Shown: positions 43,290 to 55,165 of the stretch, in pieces
Numbering within the stretch: the first letter of the stretch is position 1
Layout of the letters: every line of letters starts with the position of its first letter
Source: Russula earlei
Taxonomy: Eukaryota; Basidiomycota; Agaricomycetes; Russulales; Russulaceae
Length of the DNA: 64,000 bases
Reading direction: 5' to 3'
Assembly (NCBI GenBank): GCA_025769875.1
Contig: JAGFNK010000115.1
Coordinates: forward strand, 61,345-125,344
The notes under the pieces: generated by a model
What the model was told of the DNA's origin: nothing
Databases searched by the model: none
Seen by the model: only the letters and a program-made list of their open reading frames with translations
Position numbers and translations under genes: made by a program

Positions 43290-43442
43290 AAAGAGGATGT
43301 TTTGGTATGCCATTGTGTCATTGGTGTTGTCCACCATTGTTGCATCATCATTGCATCATTGCCACTGTCATCATCAGCAGCACCACCTCCCCCCATGAGC
43401 AGTGGCTCACAGGTGAAGTGGTGGTGCTGTGGTTGGAGGCAG

Positions 43443-43560
43443 TGTTGAGATTACCACTGCTTTGGGCAGTCTGATGTAATCACAGCCCAGTTGCATTAAC
43501 TATGTTGGCTCCCATGGACCAGGCACTCCTGGCTCATGCATTGGATCAGCCCAGACTGGT
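43443..43560 (+). repeat. hAT terminus, CpG-decayed copy
   Basis: Begins TGTTGAGATTACCACTG and nearly matches the reverse complement of 59440-59559. Many sites that are CG in the 17,400 and 55,300 copies are TG or CA here. A probable left end of another hAT derivative. Confidence 0.75.
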
Positions 43561-44131
43561 GTAAGGTGGTGCATGTGCATGCCTGTGCTGTGAGAGGTTG
43601 TTGTTCACCCAAGGGGATGATTTGACTTGAGGTTGGACAAAAGAGGGATGGACAAAAGAGAGAAGGGTGTGAGAAGGGAGAGCTGAGAGGATGACACAAG
43701 TGGAGGAATGTGATACAGGCAGCAGAGGCCAGAAGGTGAAAACTGTGGTGCGATGGTGGTTTATGAATGGAACACAGGTGGAGATAGACACAGAGTGATG
43801 CTACCCAAGAGATTACAACAACAAGTGATGGAGTGATGACAGAGTGATGGGGATAGACTAGTGGCTAGGGTTGATCCTGGGACAGGGTGGATGGGGCAAA
43901 GGTGGAGACAGTGGGCAAGAACAACAGTGCAGCAGTGGCATTTAGTGGTATTTGGCCTGGGGTGGTGAGCAGAGTGAAATCACAGCAATGGTGGCTGGCA
44001 GGACAGGGTCTGAGGTGATGGACAATGCTAAGACATTGATAGGTGGAACTGTGGTCCCAGGGTGACAGGGCACAAGACTGGGGTCAGGGACCATGATAGT
44101 TTCATAACTGATGAGCTTGTGACAGTGGCGG
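43561..44131. other. Unassigned decayed repeat DNA
   Basis: No gene, end or repeat that I can anchor. G-rich on the plus strand and CpG-poor, like other decayed transposon sequence here. Confidence 0.4.
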
Positions 44132-45472
44132 TGTAAGGTAGCCATATGGCTGGCTGTGGAATCATGTGTGGAAATGCAATGTGACAAGACCTGACAGTGA
44201 TGCCTCCTCCCCTCATCTCCCTTTCATTCCTCACCCCATACCACACTACAAGCCACCTCACATGCAACATCAAGACCTCAATTGCATTGCCCAGGCCATT
44301 TGACACTGACCACACATGCACACCATGCTACACCTCATGTGATGTGCTTGTGTCTCAAGCCTTTCATGACCACCTCAACCATCTCAACCAGTCTCGATTC
44401 TCTTTCATGCTTTTCATCTCTAGTACCTCTTGTCAAGACACATACTGCTGATCACTAAGGACTCAGGAGCAGGTGGGCAAGGGTCAGAACAAACGGTATG
44501 TGGTGTAAATGGCATTGAGCAGGAGGACAAGCCAAACGACTAGAAGATACCAGATGGGGACTGGTACATGTTGCAGAAGGCAGAGGCGAAGTGTGGAGGC
44601 CAGTGCAGCGAGGTGCTTTAAACAAGGCAGTCGTTGAAGAGTACCTTGAAGAGGAGGGGAGGCTTTGGACTGAGTGGTCGCAGGGGAGTACCCAGGAAGA
44701 TGAGTGTATCACAAATGGACAGTCTGACAACTGCCATGCTTCATTGGGGCTTATATACAGTGTACAGGGTCAATTACAAAGGACTGGAACTATTCTAGAC
44801 CCTTTGGTACCATCCAATAGGACTACAGAGGCATAAACTCGCTTGTGTCAGGTTTCAGGCTTACTGAGTGTATTACTGATCACTGTGGAGCAATGACATC
44901 TTTATGATGTCACTGTGGAGCACTTAGTGAGCCCATGAGGTCATTGTGGAGTTGTTCAGTCAGCCATGATGTCATTGGAGTCTTGATGATGTCAGATGAG
45001 TTATGCAACAGTTTGTAGGAGTTTGTGCTGCTGTGTCAGGTTCTTGGTGGCTGGGTGGCCATGTGGCTGCCATGCAATGATTACCCAATTAGGAAATGTG
45101 TGCCTGGTCATGTTATAGTGCCTTTGCAATTCTGATATCTTGCACCACAGGAGGGATAGCCCAAGAAACAGAAGCCAGTTGTCAATGCAACATGAGAGAG
45201 GTCTCTCTTGAGTGAAATAGGACAATATATGGTCAGGACCTGGCCTTGGTTCATAACACCTCTCTCCTGTATATAAAAACACCCTAGCTACTCTGTAGTA
45301 GAAAAAGTTCAGAATAGGACCCCTCTTTGCAACCCACTCCTCTCTGTCTGTGAAAAACAAGAAGCATCACCAGTCATGCAGACCACTTGCTCCACTCTCT
45401 CCCCCTCTCCTCTCTCTTTCCTTGGACCAGTCAGCCTTATGATCTCACTTGTGCATCCCCAGACTTGCTACA
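44132..45472 (+). mobile_element. Solo LTR, family W, copy 3, split by family Z
   Basis: Starts TGTAAGGTAGCC and ends CTTGCTACA, with a family-Z LTR nested at 44431-45258. Its sequence is a CpG-depleted version of the 40401 copy. Flanking GGCGG/GTGGC do not form a clean TSD. Confidence 0.75.
44431..45258 (+). mobile_element. Solo LTR, family Z, copy 2
   Basis: 828 bp, TGTCAAGACA...TTCATAACA, flanked by the perfect TSD CCTCT (44426-44430, 45259-45263), inserted into a family-W LTR. Confidence 0.93.
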
Positions 45473-46151
45473 GTGGCTGGTGGGACAGAAGTGGTGGTGG
45501 CAATGTGTGAGGCCAAGATGTTGGCAGCTGAGATCAAGACTACAAGACAATGAACAAGAATGACAAGGCTGACAAGGCTGAGAGCATGATGGTGGCAACA
45601 AATCAGACTAAAGCTGGAGCAGTGGGGATGAGCAACACTTGGGGCATTGAGGGGCAACTTCCTGGCTTTGAAAGACAAAAAATGTCCTAGTGAGAAGCAG
45701 TGGCACACACCAATCCATCAATGAAAGGGAAGATGAGGGAGGGAGGCAAAAGAGGTCACACAAACCAAAGAGGGAACAAGCTATCACACTCTCAGTGAAT
45801 TCACCTGGTAGTTATTGCTGCCCTTGTCCTCAAGATGAAGGCAGTTTAAATACATGGATGGCCAGGGGCAGAGCAAGATGGTATTGTACTGAATCAAGCA
45901 TAGCCCAAGGCAGTTGCACTAAAGGAAGGGGTAAGGTATTCTGAAACATTTGATTTTTTATGTATCATTGAATGTGAGGCATTGTCACACAATCCTAAGA
46001 TGAAAGAGGGTCGAAATGATTCCTAATAAGATATAGTACATATGTCAGAGTCGGGTATGAGTGTATGTGCTTTTTGGAAATCATGGTGTTGAGATGATGT
46101 CTGTAATGAAACCAAGCTTGAAAGGGTGGTAGAGGGAGTTTTGGAGGAAGT
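45473..46151. other. Decayed remnant of TA-flanked element interior
   Basis: Around 45,480-45,650 the sequence follows the order of 36,220-36,410 (gcggctgag-type repeats) with most CpGs replaced. The rest is unassigned and has no gene. Confidence 0.45.
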
Positions 46152-46980
46152 TGTTATGAACCAAGGCCAGGTCCTGGCCATATATTGTCCTATTTCACTC
46201 AAGAGAGACCTCTCTCACCTTGCATTGCCAACTCCCTTCCGTTTTCTGGGCTATCCCTCCTGCGGTACAAGATATCGCTATTGCAAAGGCACTATAACAT
46301 GACCAGGCACCTGTTTCCTAATCGGGTAATCATCGCGTGGCAGCCACATGGTCACCCAGCCACCAAGAACCCGAAACAGTGGCACAAACTCTTAGAAACT
46401 GTTGCATAACTCATCTGACATCATCCAGGCTCCAATGACATCATGGCTGACTGAGCAACTCCACAGTGACCTCATAGGCTCACTAAGCACTCCACAGTGA
46501 CATCATAATGATGTCATCGCTCCACAATGATCAGTAATGCGCTCAGTAAGCCTGAATCTTGACACAAGCAAGTTTATGCCTCTGTAGTCCTATTGGATGG
46601 TACCAAAGAGTCTAGAATAGTCCCAGTTCTTTGTAATCGACCCTGTACACTGTATATAAGCCCCAATGAAGCATGGCAGTTGTTAGACTGTCCATTTGTG
46701 ATACTCTCATCTTCCTGGGTACTCCCCTGCAACCGCTCAGTCTAAAGGTTCCCCTCGCCTCCAAGGTACTCTTCAACAACCACCTTGTTTAAAGCCCTCT
46801 CGCTACACTGGCCTCCAGCCTTCGCCTCTGTCTCTTGCAACACCTACCAGTCCCCATCTGGTACCTCCTCGTTGTTTGGCTCATCCTCCTGTTCAACGCC
46901 ACCTTCGCCGTGTACCATCTGTTCCAACCCTTGCCCACCTGCTCCTGAGTCCTTAGTGATCAGCAGTACGTGTCTTGACA
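46152..46980 (-). mobile_element. Solo LTR, family Z, copy 3
   Basis: 829 bp in reverse orientation, TGTTATGAAC...GTCTTGACA, flanked by the perfect TSD GAAGT (46147-46151, 46981-46985). Confidence 0.93.
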
Positions 46981-46985
46981 GAAGT

Positions 46986-47359
46986 AAGTATGGTAAGTTC
47001 AGGTCTGAGAGAGCAGGTAAATACTGTAAAAGGGTATATGGGGTGTTACTGGTGGTGATGAGCAGGCACTAGTTGGCAAGGCAGAGGTGCCATGCAGGGG
47101 CAGTCAGCCAGGTCTCAGCATTGTAGCCTTTTGCCTGATGAGGCAGTGGTGGGTGGGCATGCAATTGGGCATGAGTAGTAGTGGCCCCAGAGGTGGAGGA
47201 GAGGGTGGGTGTGTTGAAGGCCAATGATGGAGGGCATAGAGGTGTTTGCATGTGTGGCATGATGAAGGGAGAAAAGTGATGGGTCATGTGCCTATGGTTC
47301 AACTGTTAACCTTGACTTGTCTCTTGTGGTGAGTGTGTGTGATGCTTGGTCAGCATTTG
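46986..47359. other. Unassigned spacer
   Basis: No supported gene or repeat boundary. Low complexity is mild, and the stretch is CpG-poor. Confidence 0.4.
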
Positions 47360-47487
47360 CCAGATCAGCCCGGTCCATGCCCAAGCTTGCAACTCACCTT
47401 ACACTGACTCAGCTCAGATGCTGCAGCCTGCATTTGTTACAATGATAAGTTAATTGATGACAATTGGTAGCTCCTAATGACTGATGA
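47360..47487 (+). repeat. hAT subterminal fragment
   Basis: Contains ctcagctcagatgctgcagc and aatgataagttaattgatga, the inner half of the hAT terminus also seen at 17,480-17,560. It is broken on the right by the next element. Confidence 0.7.
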
Positions 47488-48030
47488 GGCCCCTTTTACC
47501 AACCCAGAATTCTTGAATCTTGAACTTGAACTTGGATTTCAGGATTTTCCAGGAGTGATGGGAATGACAGGTGTGATGTAAGTGACATAATATACTAATA
47601 TGAGTCTATTTCAAATATGAGTTATTTTTCAGTGTGATTTGCATTCATGTGTGAGGTTTACATGTGATATGTAAAATATATTTTCTAATCCCCTTCCTTC
47701 CACTCCTTCCAAGTAGGGTATTGCAAGCATGTCATTAAGGCAGCCCATGTGTCACCAAGGTGTGGGTGCACCTCTTTGTGCAAATTTTGTATGTGCAGCT
47801 CTGGTGCAAATGGGGCTGCAAGCACCCAGATATTGAGCTCAACTCTGAGTTTGATGCTGACACATCATGTGTAACCCCATATATGCAAATATGCAAATCA
47901 CAACAGAAAAAAATGCATATTAATTTATCATATACATCATCTCACTTACATCACTCCTGTCACTCTCAGAAAATCCCAAAATCCAAGTTCAAGTCCAAGA
48001 TTCAAGAATTCTCAGTTGGTAAAAGGGGCC
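47488..48030. mobile_element. MITE-like element with about 80-bp inverted repeats
   Basis: 543 bp, starting GGCCCCTTTTACCAAC and ending with its inverse. The inverted arms continue for about 80 bp (GAATTCTTGAATCTTG...), with an AT-rich core and no ORF. It lies inside a hAT fragment. The TSD is not clear. Confidence 0.8.
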
Positions 48031-48161
48031 TTATTAGGATCTTAAATGCACAATATCAGGCCATAAAACCAATTGGAAAATTTGACATGAGGTCAATACT
48101 CCCACCATACAATATATAGTCTACTTCTACAAACCTCACGGAGAGGAATTCAGATACAGCT

Positions 48162-49358
48162 CTAATGTTTCTTGTCCTTCTTCCATCCTCTCCCGCTGAC
48201 AGTATACCCGACCGTTCCCGCGAATACGAGGAACGCACCGCCCCAGAGCATGCCCCACGCAACGTTTGAACCATCGAAAAGCAACACGCTGAGCACTAGA
48301 GAGACGGCCTTGCGCACGACGAGAATAAGGGTCACAGTCAGGGCGGGAACGCGGGTCGTGAGGCGGTTCACACCTGCTACGCAGAGCAGCTGTGTCAATG
48401 TATTGGCCAAAAGAGCGGGCAGCACGGCCGGAAATGCAAACTGTGTGGCAGCCATTGGGATGTAGAATGCGACTGTGCGCGAGTGCGAGGAGAACAACGC
48501 TTTGGCCTGCGCTGAGAGGTCGTGGCGGACAAAAAAGAACATGGGCAGCGCCAAGAAGTGGAGATAGAACATGGATTCCTCCCAAATATTCGGGAGCCGC
48601 CTCGCCTTGGTAGCGGCAGATGAGCGGGTTCTGTTTGACGCCGGGTGCGTTTTGGGGTCTTGAGCATAGGAGGTGAAGGTTTTGTCCTGAACTACCCCAA
48701 GGAGACCGGAAAGGACGAGGGCCAAAGTGAGGATGCCGATGCCCGTGAGATAGCGAGATGTGGTTGGGTATAAAGACGAATTCGCCGCCTCTTGGCGATG
48801 AGAAGAGAGTGTCGTCAGAATGACGCCAACAGTGACTATAAGTACTGAAAGTAATTGAGAAACGGTATACCTGATTCGGTGTTACATGATAGCTTCGTTG
48901 GTGATGGAAATCAACACTTACGATTTACGAGATAACGACCATCCCACAAGCATGCTTATGACAAGCCCACCGCTGCGGAAAATAATATGAACAGGCATGG
49001 GAATATCATAGCCGAATGCGAGATTGTTGAGCAAGGACACCGAGTAAAAAAGTCCAACTTGAATGATGTATGGTGTGAGGGGTATCCTGCGAGGTCGAAG
49101 ATACGGAACGGGGATGCTCAGAGGCCCAGGGGTGAAGGAGACGAATTGAGGGAGTCCGTGGAGGGAAATGAGGAAGAACTGAGAGAAGGTAATGAGGGTT
49201 CCAGAAAATGGGTATTCCGATGTAACACGTTCTAGAGTGAGAGCATTGCTTCATGCTAAGGTCGGCCCGGCACATTACAACGGATGTGGAATAGGAAGGA
49301 GCACAGACCTGCAGCATCCACCAAAGATGAGGCCTAAGGTAATGGCCCAGTCAAACAT
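48162..49358 (-). CDS. YEA4: Nucleotide-sugar transporter, SLC35B4/Yea4 type
   Basis: Golgi/ER antiporter of the drug/metabolite transporter fold. Yeast Yea4 moves UDP-GlcNAc for chitin synthesis; the animal relative SLC35B4 moves UDP-xylose and UDP-GlcNAc. Exons 49358-49309, 49248-48922 and 48870-48162 give 361 residues, all in frame. Start: MFDWAITLGLIFGGCCSN, the family's first helix. Later blocks are FSQFFLISLHGLPQFV, MPVHIIFRSGGLVISMLVGW, and the C-terminal helices QLLCVAGVNRLTTRVPALTV and LILVVRKAVSLVLSVLLF. It ends in a basic tail (GRGWKKDKKH), like an ER-retrieval dilysine motif. About ten hydrophobic segments are visible. Substrate is inferred from family only. Intact, unlike nearby mobile DNA. 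Confidence 0.92.
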
Positions 49359-49663
49359 CTGTCCAAGAGACGGCCACCGGAGGGAGTTGAGTCGTCAAGG
49401 GCCACGAATTGAGGGAGCACACCAAACGCCGTGGCGTCAAGGTCATGGCGCACAAGTCGATCGACGTGTTGGCAGCGCAGGCGCGTGTCGCCTACGTGTC
49501 GTCTAAATGACGTAATCCACTGGCGGTGCACAGCCTCACGAGCCAGGCAAGGGCAAGCGAGAGACTACATAACATACATATTGAAAGTGCAGACGACGAC
49601 GACAACAGATGAGCAATGTCGGTCAACATCTACTGTCAGGTACCTTCCTAAGTGTCTGACGTG
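49359..49663. promoter_or_regulatory. Divergent promoter region YEA4 / HEM25
   Basis: These 305 bp lie between the divergent starts of the transporter and carrier genes. No TATA-like or other specific motif that I would commit to. Confidence 0.5.
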
Positions 49664-50932
49664 ATGGCAGATTACCCACTCTCCCTCTCTCCAGGCGCTC
49701 TTTCTGGACTCACCTCCACTGTCCTCTTACAACCCTGTTCGTCATGACCTCTCGTCATCCTGTCATCCCACTCACCACCGCACCAGTCGACCTCATAAAA
49801 ACCCGCCTTCAGCAGGGAGACGCCACACTCAGCAAAACGTAACGTTCTTCTCGACCTCCTCAGAACCAACTTGACCCACCTGTTTGTCTGTCCAGGCACG
49901 CCGGTGCCATTCGCTCTGCCGCGCGGTCGATCATTTCTTCCTCCGGAGTGCTCGGTCTTTGGCGCGGCACATCTGCAACGTTAATTCGGTACGTTTGCTC
50001 ACACTTTCACTTTCTTCTCAGACTGATCGTGTGCGCGCCGTCCTCGAACACACGTTCCCAGCAATGTTCCAGGTATCGCGTTGTACATGACCGGCTTGAG
50101 CCAAGTCCGTAGCTTCATGGCCGTCTTCCCCGTCTTTGCGGCGGTAAGAGAACGTGACCTTGAAAGATGTTCCTCCGCCCTCCCCATCTTGACAAGTTCC
50201 GGGAATCTTCTGGCTGGCGCCACCACTCGCGTCGCCGTTGGCTTCGCGCTGAATCCGATCTCTGTGCTCAAGACGCGGTATGAAGTCTGTACATTCTCGA
50301 GCGTGTTCTCTACCATTCGCCCGTCTGACCGTGACACTGTCCTTCTCCTTTGTAGAGCAACTTCCACGATTACGGTTCCTTGACCTCTTCCATGCGATCT
50401 ATCGTACGAGCGGGGCCTTCAGAGCTTTTTCGCGGGCTCCTTGCTTCGTCATTGCGCGACGCGCCTTATGCTGGACTGTTCTTGGTGTTTTACGAGTCCA
50501 TTAAGCACGAGGCTGCCTCAGTACTACCACCCTCATCTCCCCTCGTTTATGCAGGGTTGCATGGCGGCTCTGCCGCCGCCGCAGGGACCATTGCCACGCT
50601 CGTCACCCATCCTTTCGATGTCGTCAAGGTTCCTCCTGCTCTTCATATTCCTTCAAAGTACCCCCACTTACCTTGTTCAGTAGACAAGGATGCAAGTTCG
50701 CACAGAAACCAAGTACCATAGCCTCTCCCGGACAATTTTGACGGTCTGGAACGTCAGTTTTCTCATTATGTTTCTATTCAACTTTCTGATCTGGCTTGTA
50801 TCTAAGGAGCGAGGCGCGTCTGGCTTCTTTAATGGTGCCTCTCTCCGCCTGTCCCGTAAGATACTTTCCTCAGCTATTGGATGGGCGGTGTACGAATCTC
50901 TCTTAGCGTTCGCCCGCCCAAGAACTTCATAA
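49664..50932 (+). CDS. HEM25: Mitochondrial glycine carrier Hem25 / SLC25A38
   Basis: Imports glycine into mitochondria for the first step of haem synthesis. Exons 49664-49736, 49787-49838, 49896-49988, 50062-50284, 50356-50628, 50684-50752 and 50807-50932 give 302 residues, the family length. Three carrier repeats are visible, each with its signature P-x-D/N-x-x-K: QPFDLIKTRLQQGD, LNPISVLKTRYE and HPFDVVKTRMQVRTE. Between them are LWRGTSATLIRNVPG, ALYMTGLSQVRSFM, LFRGLLASSLRDAPYAGLFL and GFFNGASLRLSRKILSSAIG, typical of SLC25A38. The splice around the second signature needs donor GAA|GTCTGT at 50284. ATG 49664 leaves no long presequence, as expected for a carrier. Transcribed away from YEA4 across about 305 bp. 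Confidence 0.95.
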
Positions 50933-51612
50933 TTGAACATTCGTTCAACATTATCTCTACCCGCGACTTTCATGCTGGCGAGGACAGCCCCCAAAAACCC
51001 TTATGCATGTAGCAATAGCCCTCATTTTCATATTCCTCATATTTTAATTCCAAAGCTATCCCCCCTCCGAGTGCTCAGGGCCTGCCTCTCGATATTCTCA
51101 CTTGAGGAAAATTATGTCCTCGATAACGATCTGTTGGTCGTGTTACCGGAGCTTCTAGCATGTCATCGTAGCACTAATGCCATCGGAACGCATCCACCTC
51201 TCTAGACCGCCGCTCGTAGGGGCAGACCGCACCATAGTACGTAGGCCGCACGCTGTTGGGTGCAACTGCATCCCAGGCACCGCAATTTGGTGATATCTCT
51301 GGCACTAGGCTGCAGCCTCACCTGGACCATGCTGCCTGATGCACGCGCATGGGTGGCACCCTCTCCGGTGCCCATGCTACATGAAAAGGGTACGTCTACG
51401 TCGAGCACCGTGACCGCTGTCAAGGGCAGGGCCGTGCACTGCGCTTATAATATCGTGCCCGTTATCTGCTCGAACGTGTTTGCCATGATTCGCCGGAACC
51501 ATGCCCATGAGCAAGCGTCGCTTTCAAACGCATCGACAAGATGACAGTAGCAGGTTCATAGATTGAGGATGAGGTTCGAAATCCCACCGTACGGCAGATA
51601 CGGAGTGTGGCA
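50933..51612. other. Unassigned region between HEM25 and duplication copy B
   Basis: About 680 bp with two moderate open frames (50,933-51,205; 51,260-51,544), neither with recognisable motifs, introns or homology. It borders the outer edge of the duplication. Confidence 0.4.
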
Positions 51613-52313
51613 AAAACAATGCCGTTGTTCGTGCAATTCCGTATGCAGTCGCAACCGAGATCCTCGTGTTTCTTGGAGTTCACGATTTAGAATGGTTCCT
51701 GGTCATCAGAATCATGCGTACCGTCTACACGGAGGATCTTGCCCGAACGCTTATAGTTGGCTGCTGTAAAGAACATTGCAAAGGCCGGTGGGCCCCTTCG
51801 AGCTTGTCACCTGAACACTTTATGCTTCCTTCTCTCAATCTCACCATTACCCTTGATATCTACTAGTACTTTGCCAGCTCATTCTCATAGGCATCTCTAT
51901 CCATCAGACCTGTACTTGTACTTTTATGTACGGCCTTCGCAAAGGGCGAGCCGACATGACCCTATGTCCGCTACCCACCTTGTGAAAAGAGGGCCAAGGC
52001 CAACTCAGAGCCTGCAGAAATCAGGTCGTGGTCTGATGGTGCGACTATTTCGAGATGGGATGAAAGCGGGAAAGGCGTCCCCGGCATGCAGTCCTACGGC
52101 GATGTATAATCTGGACGCTACCTAGAAGAGTGACGGGATCCGCCAAGTCGTGTACGAAAGGGGCAAGCCATGTCGATCAATCCCGACCAGATCTCACGTC
52201 CCTCAGAGATGACAACTCCCAAAGACGTGATATGGACAAACCGTCATGTTTTGAGTGAGATTTGACTTATGATACATATACGCTCCTCCAGGTAGCGGAG
52301 TCCGTGCACGAAT

Positions 52314-53929
52314 CTATGAGTATTCCTTCTGAATAAACTTGGAGATAGTCTGTAGTTGGATGTTAGACGTCCCCTCATAAATGGCTCCCTGGAAGCGGTG
52401 AAGTTCATCGATGAGACAACTCCCTGACTGGAGAAAATATTGCACTCACGATCTTTGAGTCGCGCCAGAATTTCTCAATCCCAGTCTCTCGCGTGAAGCC
52501 GACCCCACCTGCCCATTCGATCGCCTGCCCCGACACTTGCTGCGCGACAACGCTCGCCCAATACTTCGCCATGGCTGCCTCCTTGGTAAAGCTTCGCCCT
52601 TCCTCTTTCCTCCGCGCGGCGTTGTACGTAAGAAGTCGCGCGCTCTCGAGATCGATGGCAGCCTGCGCAATCTGGAAGGCCATACCCTGGAATGTGCCCA
52701 CTGGTTGTCCGAACTGTTTGCGCTCGTACGTATAAGGAACCGCCTTGTCGAAGGCTCCCTGCGCAAGGCCAACCATCTGCGCTGCGATGCCAATGCGACC
52801 TATCACGTTGTTGGAATGAGGCTCGAGGGAGGAGACACGAGATGATAAGCCGGACCCTCATTCAGGATCTCGATGGCTATTTTGTACCCTAACCCTTCAC
52901 CACCGATGACATTCTCAGTCGGAACCTTCAAATCATCGAAGTTCAATGTGCACGTCGAGCTGGCGCGGATGCCGAGCTTCTGTTCCTTTTTCGCGATCTG
53001 AATCCCCATGTCCCTGGTCGCGACGAAACATGTGATACCCTTATAGCCCTTGCTCGGATCGATCTTGGAAAAAGGATTCTCAGAAAGATGAACCTCCCAC
53101 ACTGACAAGCAAGAAGCCCACATTAGCGAAGATGAGAAACACATCAGCTTCATACGAGTTCGTGATCCACATTTTGGAGCCATTGATGATCCAGTTGTCC
53201 CCACCCCTCGTTGCACGCGTTTGGAGGGCAAACGCATCTGAGCCAGAGGCCGGCTCAGATAAACAAAAGCTGCCAAGCTATGGGGCTGTCAGGCCGACGG
53301 CACTGGAACACTTGACGACGAGCCTTTGACTCTGCAAGCTGAGGCAACCACCTCTCCTTTTGATTAGATGTGCCGTATTTACGGATCACCGTGTTTACGA
53401 GCGTATTATGTACGTCGCACAAAACGGACACCGAGGGGTCGACTTTGGCGAGCTCCTCAATTGCAATGATTGCTGAAGTGAACGAGGACCCTGCGCCGCC
53501 GTGCTCGGCGCTTGTCTCGATCCCCATGAGCTACAACGAATTGTGAACTAGGCAAAAGGAAGGAAGGCGGGGCTGCGCACCCCTTGCTCGAATAGGCCCT
53601 TTACGACAGACGAATCCATCAGCTCATTCTCGTCCATCTCACGGACTTTGGGCCCAACGACATCCTGGGCAAAACGTCTCACTAAGTGGCTGGTGAGTAT
53701 GTGGTTTATGAAACAATACGTGACATACCAGATTCACGCAGAAGGTCCTCCTCTTCGGAGAATGTGTGTAGCGAGTTGATCGTGCGCCACGCAGAAGTCG
53801 TTGAGAACGCTTTGCTGCCAAAGTGAGCGTGTCAACGCGACGGGAATCTATACTTTTCCGAGCGGCAGACCTGGGGGAGGGTGCGGAACGAAGAGACAGG
53901 CGGGCCGATGACAGAGCAGAGCGCAACAT
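52314..53929 (-). CDS. ACADSB: Short/branched-chain acyl-CoA dehydrogenase, copy B, intact
   Basis: Same enzyme as copy A but with a complete frame. Exons 53929-53871, 53814-53729, 53681-53581, 53530-53324, 53277-53122, 53063-52856, 52799-52450 and 52388-52314 sum to 1242 nt, 413 residues. All acceptors are AG, including the one lost in copy A (GATAG before GTCGC). The intron at 53323-53278 is GC-AG here too. The first intron could use either of two donors; the 56-bp version keeps both copies in frame. A mitochondrial presequence ([19 protein letters not shown]), the flavin/substrate motifs and the catalytic Glu in YEGTSNIQL are present. Differences from copy A include DDLKVPTE for DDWKVPAE and IIAIEE for IIEIEE. 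This is the likely functional gene. Confidence 0.95.
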
Positions 53930-54367
53930 GATGGTGGTAGTGTGGGTGGTGACGGAAATCACATGCACAAAGTATTACTCCGAGTCACTTTTCTGACACA
54001 TCCGACCTCTCTGTCCTCCACAATTTGCGTCGCAAACACGGTAGGCCTAGGTCCGTATTCTGGACAATCAAATAGATGTCAATGACTGATCCTATCACAA
54101 TTGTGATTGACCCATCGTTTCTTAAGGACAAGAGCTCATGGCGTTCACAAACAAGCATTTGGATATTCCACTCGAGGTCGTTAAATGTACGAACCATCGG
54201 CTTTGCATTCTACTTCCTCATCTCATCTCAGCAGAGAAAAGAACAGAGAGATGTCGGGGCTGATCGGAGGTCACACAAGCTCATTCTGCCGCTTGTCATC
54301 AAAGGTGAGAGCGCGTTTAAATATACGCAGACGGATATTACGGAGACTAATAAGGAGCGTAAGAAGA

Positions 54368-54753
54368 TTATGGCCTAGTTTCAGACATAACTGCAGGGGG
54401 GTGGTTATGACCAATTCTATCTGCAACTTGGTGAACAAAGCACGAAGGACAATTTTTGTTGCGTGGATCATATTTCTTCCAGAAATTCGTGAATCTGTTC
54501 GTCGCCATCCTGTAGTGCTCTTTCCCCTGCCCCATCAGCAGCTTCCCTTGGTCTGACATTGACATTGGTCCCGGACCCAAATATTCCGGTCCAGCTGTGT
54601 CCTGAGTAGGACGACCTAGATTCTCGAGAAGATTAACATTCAGATTGGCAACAGAACTTGAAGAGCATACCCTGCAACCCTTGAAGGAAGAGCGAGTGAC
54701 GGGGCCACGGCAACAGTGAGGCCAAAAATGGCAAAAATAAAGGGGATGCGCAT
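54368..54753 (-). pseudogene. Small secreted protein, copy B, disrupted
   Basis: Exon 1 (54753-54671) encodes the same signal peptide as copy A (FAIFGLTVAVAPSLALPSR). The following intron lacks the copy-A acceptor. A downstream open frame (to 54368) has a C-x-x-C (NCPSC) like copy A, but no AG acceptor joins it in the right phase. An alternative acceptor gives a shorter unrelated-looking tail. So a frame error, or a rearrangement of the repeated exon module, has broken it. Confidence 0.6.
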
Positions 54754-55047
54754 TATCAAGAGTGAGATCGTGGGTTTGAATGAAAGTCGTGCCAGCCGAC
54801 TGCAGGGGGGAAAAAGTAGCGAGATGGTCGGTAACATGTACCAGGTATTTCCTCTATATAGCTGTTGGAAAACCCTTTCAAACGAGTTTGCAAATCGCAT
54901 AATCAACATCAACATCACTCAGTGATAGGATCAGTACTCTTGGGCTTGGGGATGATGATGATCCACGAAGGCCGGAGTGCTCCCACCTCAAGTCCAGTCA
55001 ATAAAACATTCTTTTTAGATACAAGTATATTGATTGTCTACAACTTT

Positions 55048-55165
55048 GTGTTATTGCTGTTTTCAGTGCACCTGGTGGAGCTTGAAAAAACCCAAATTTG
55101 GTGCAAAATCCCCCCTCAATGTGCAAGGCAAATATCTCCCTCATTTATGCATACAACTTGAATCC
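55048..55165 (+). repeat. Degenerate fragment of TA-flanked element end
   Basis: Reads ttgctgttttcagtgcac and continues along the terminal repeat of 34267/56302 for about 110 bp with CpG sites lost. No partner end. Confidence 0.6.

Larger units (their letters stand above)
51613..54945. repeat. Inverted gene-bearing duplication, copy B
   Basis: Inverted partner of 13550-17298. It includes the conserved ORF fragment (51613-51790, plus strand), the acyl-CoA dehydrogenase (52314-53929, minus) and the secreted-protein remnant (54368-54753, minus). Its left edge touches unique DNA near HEM25 and its right edge touches mobile DNA at 54,950. Confidence 0.9.
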
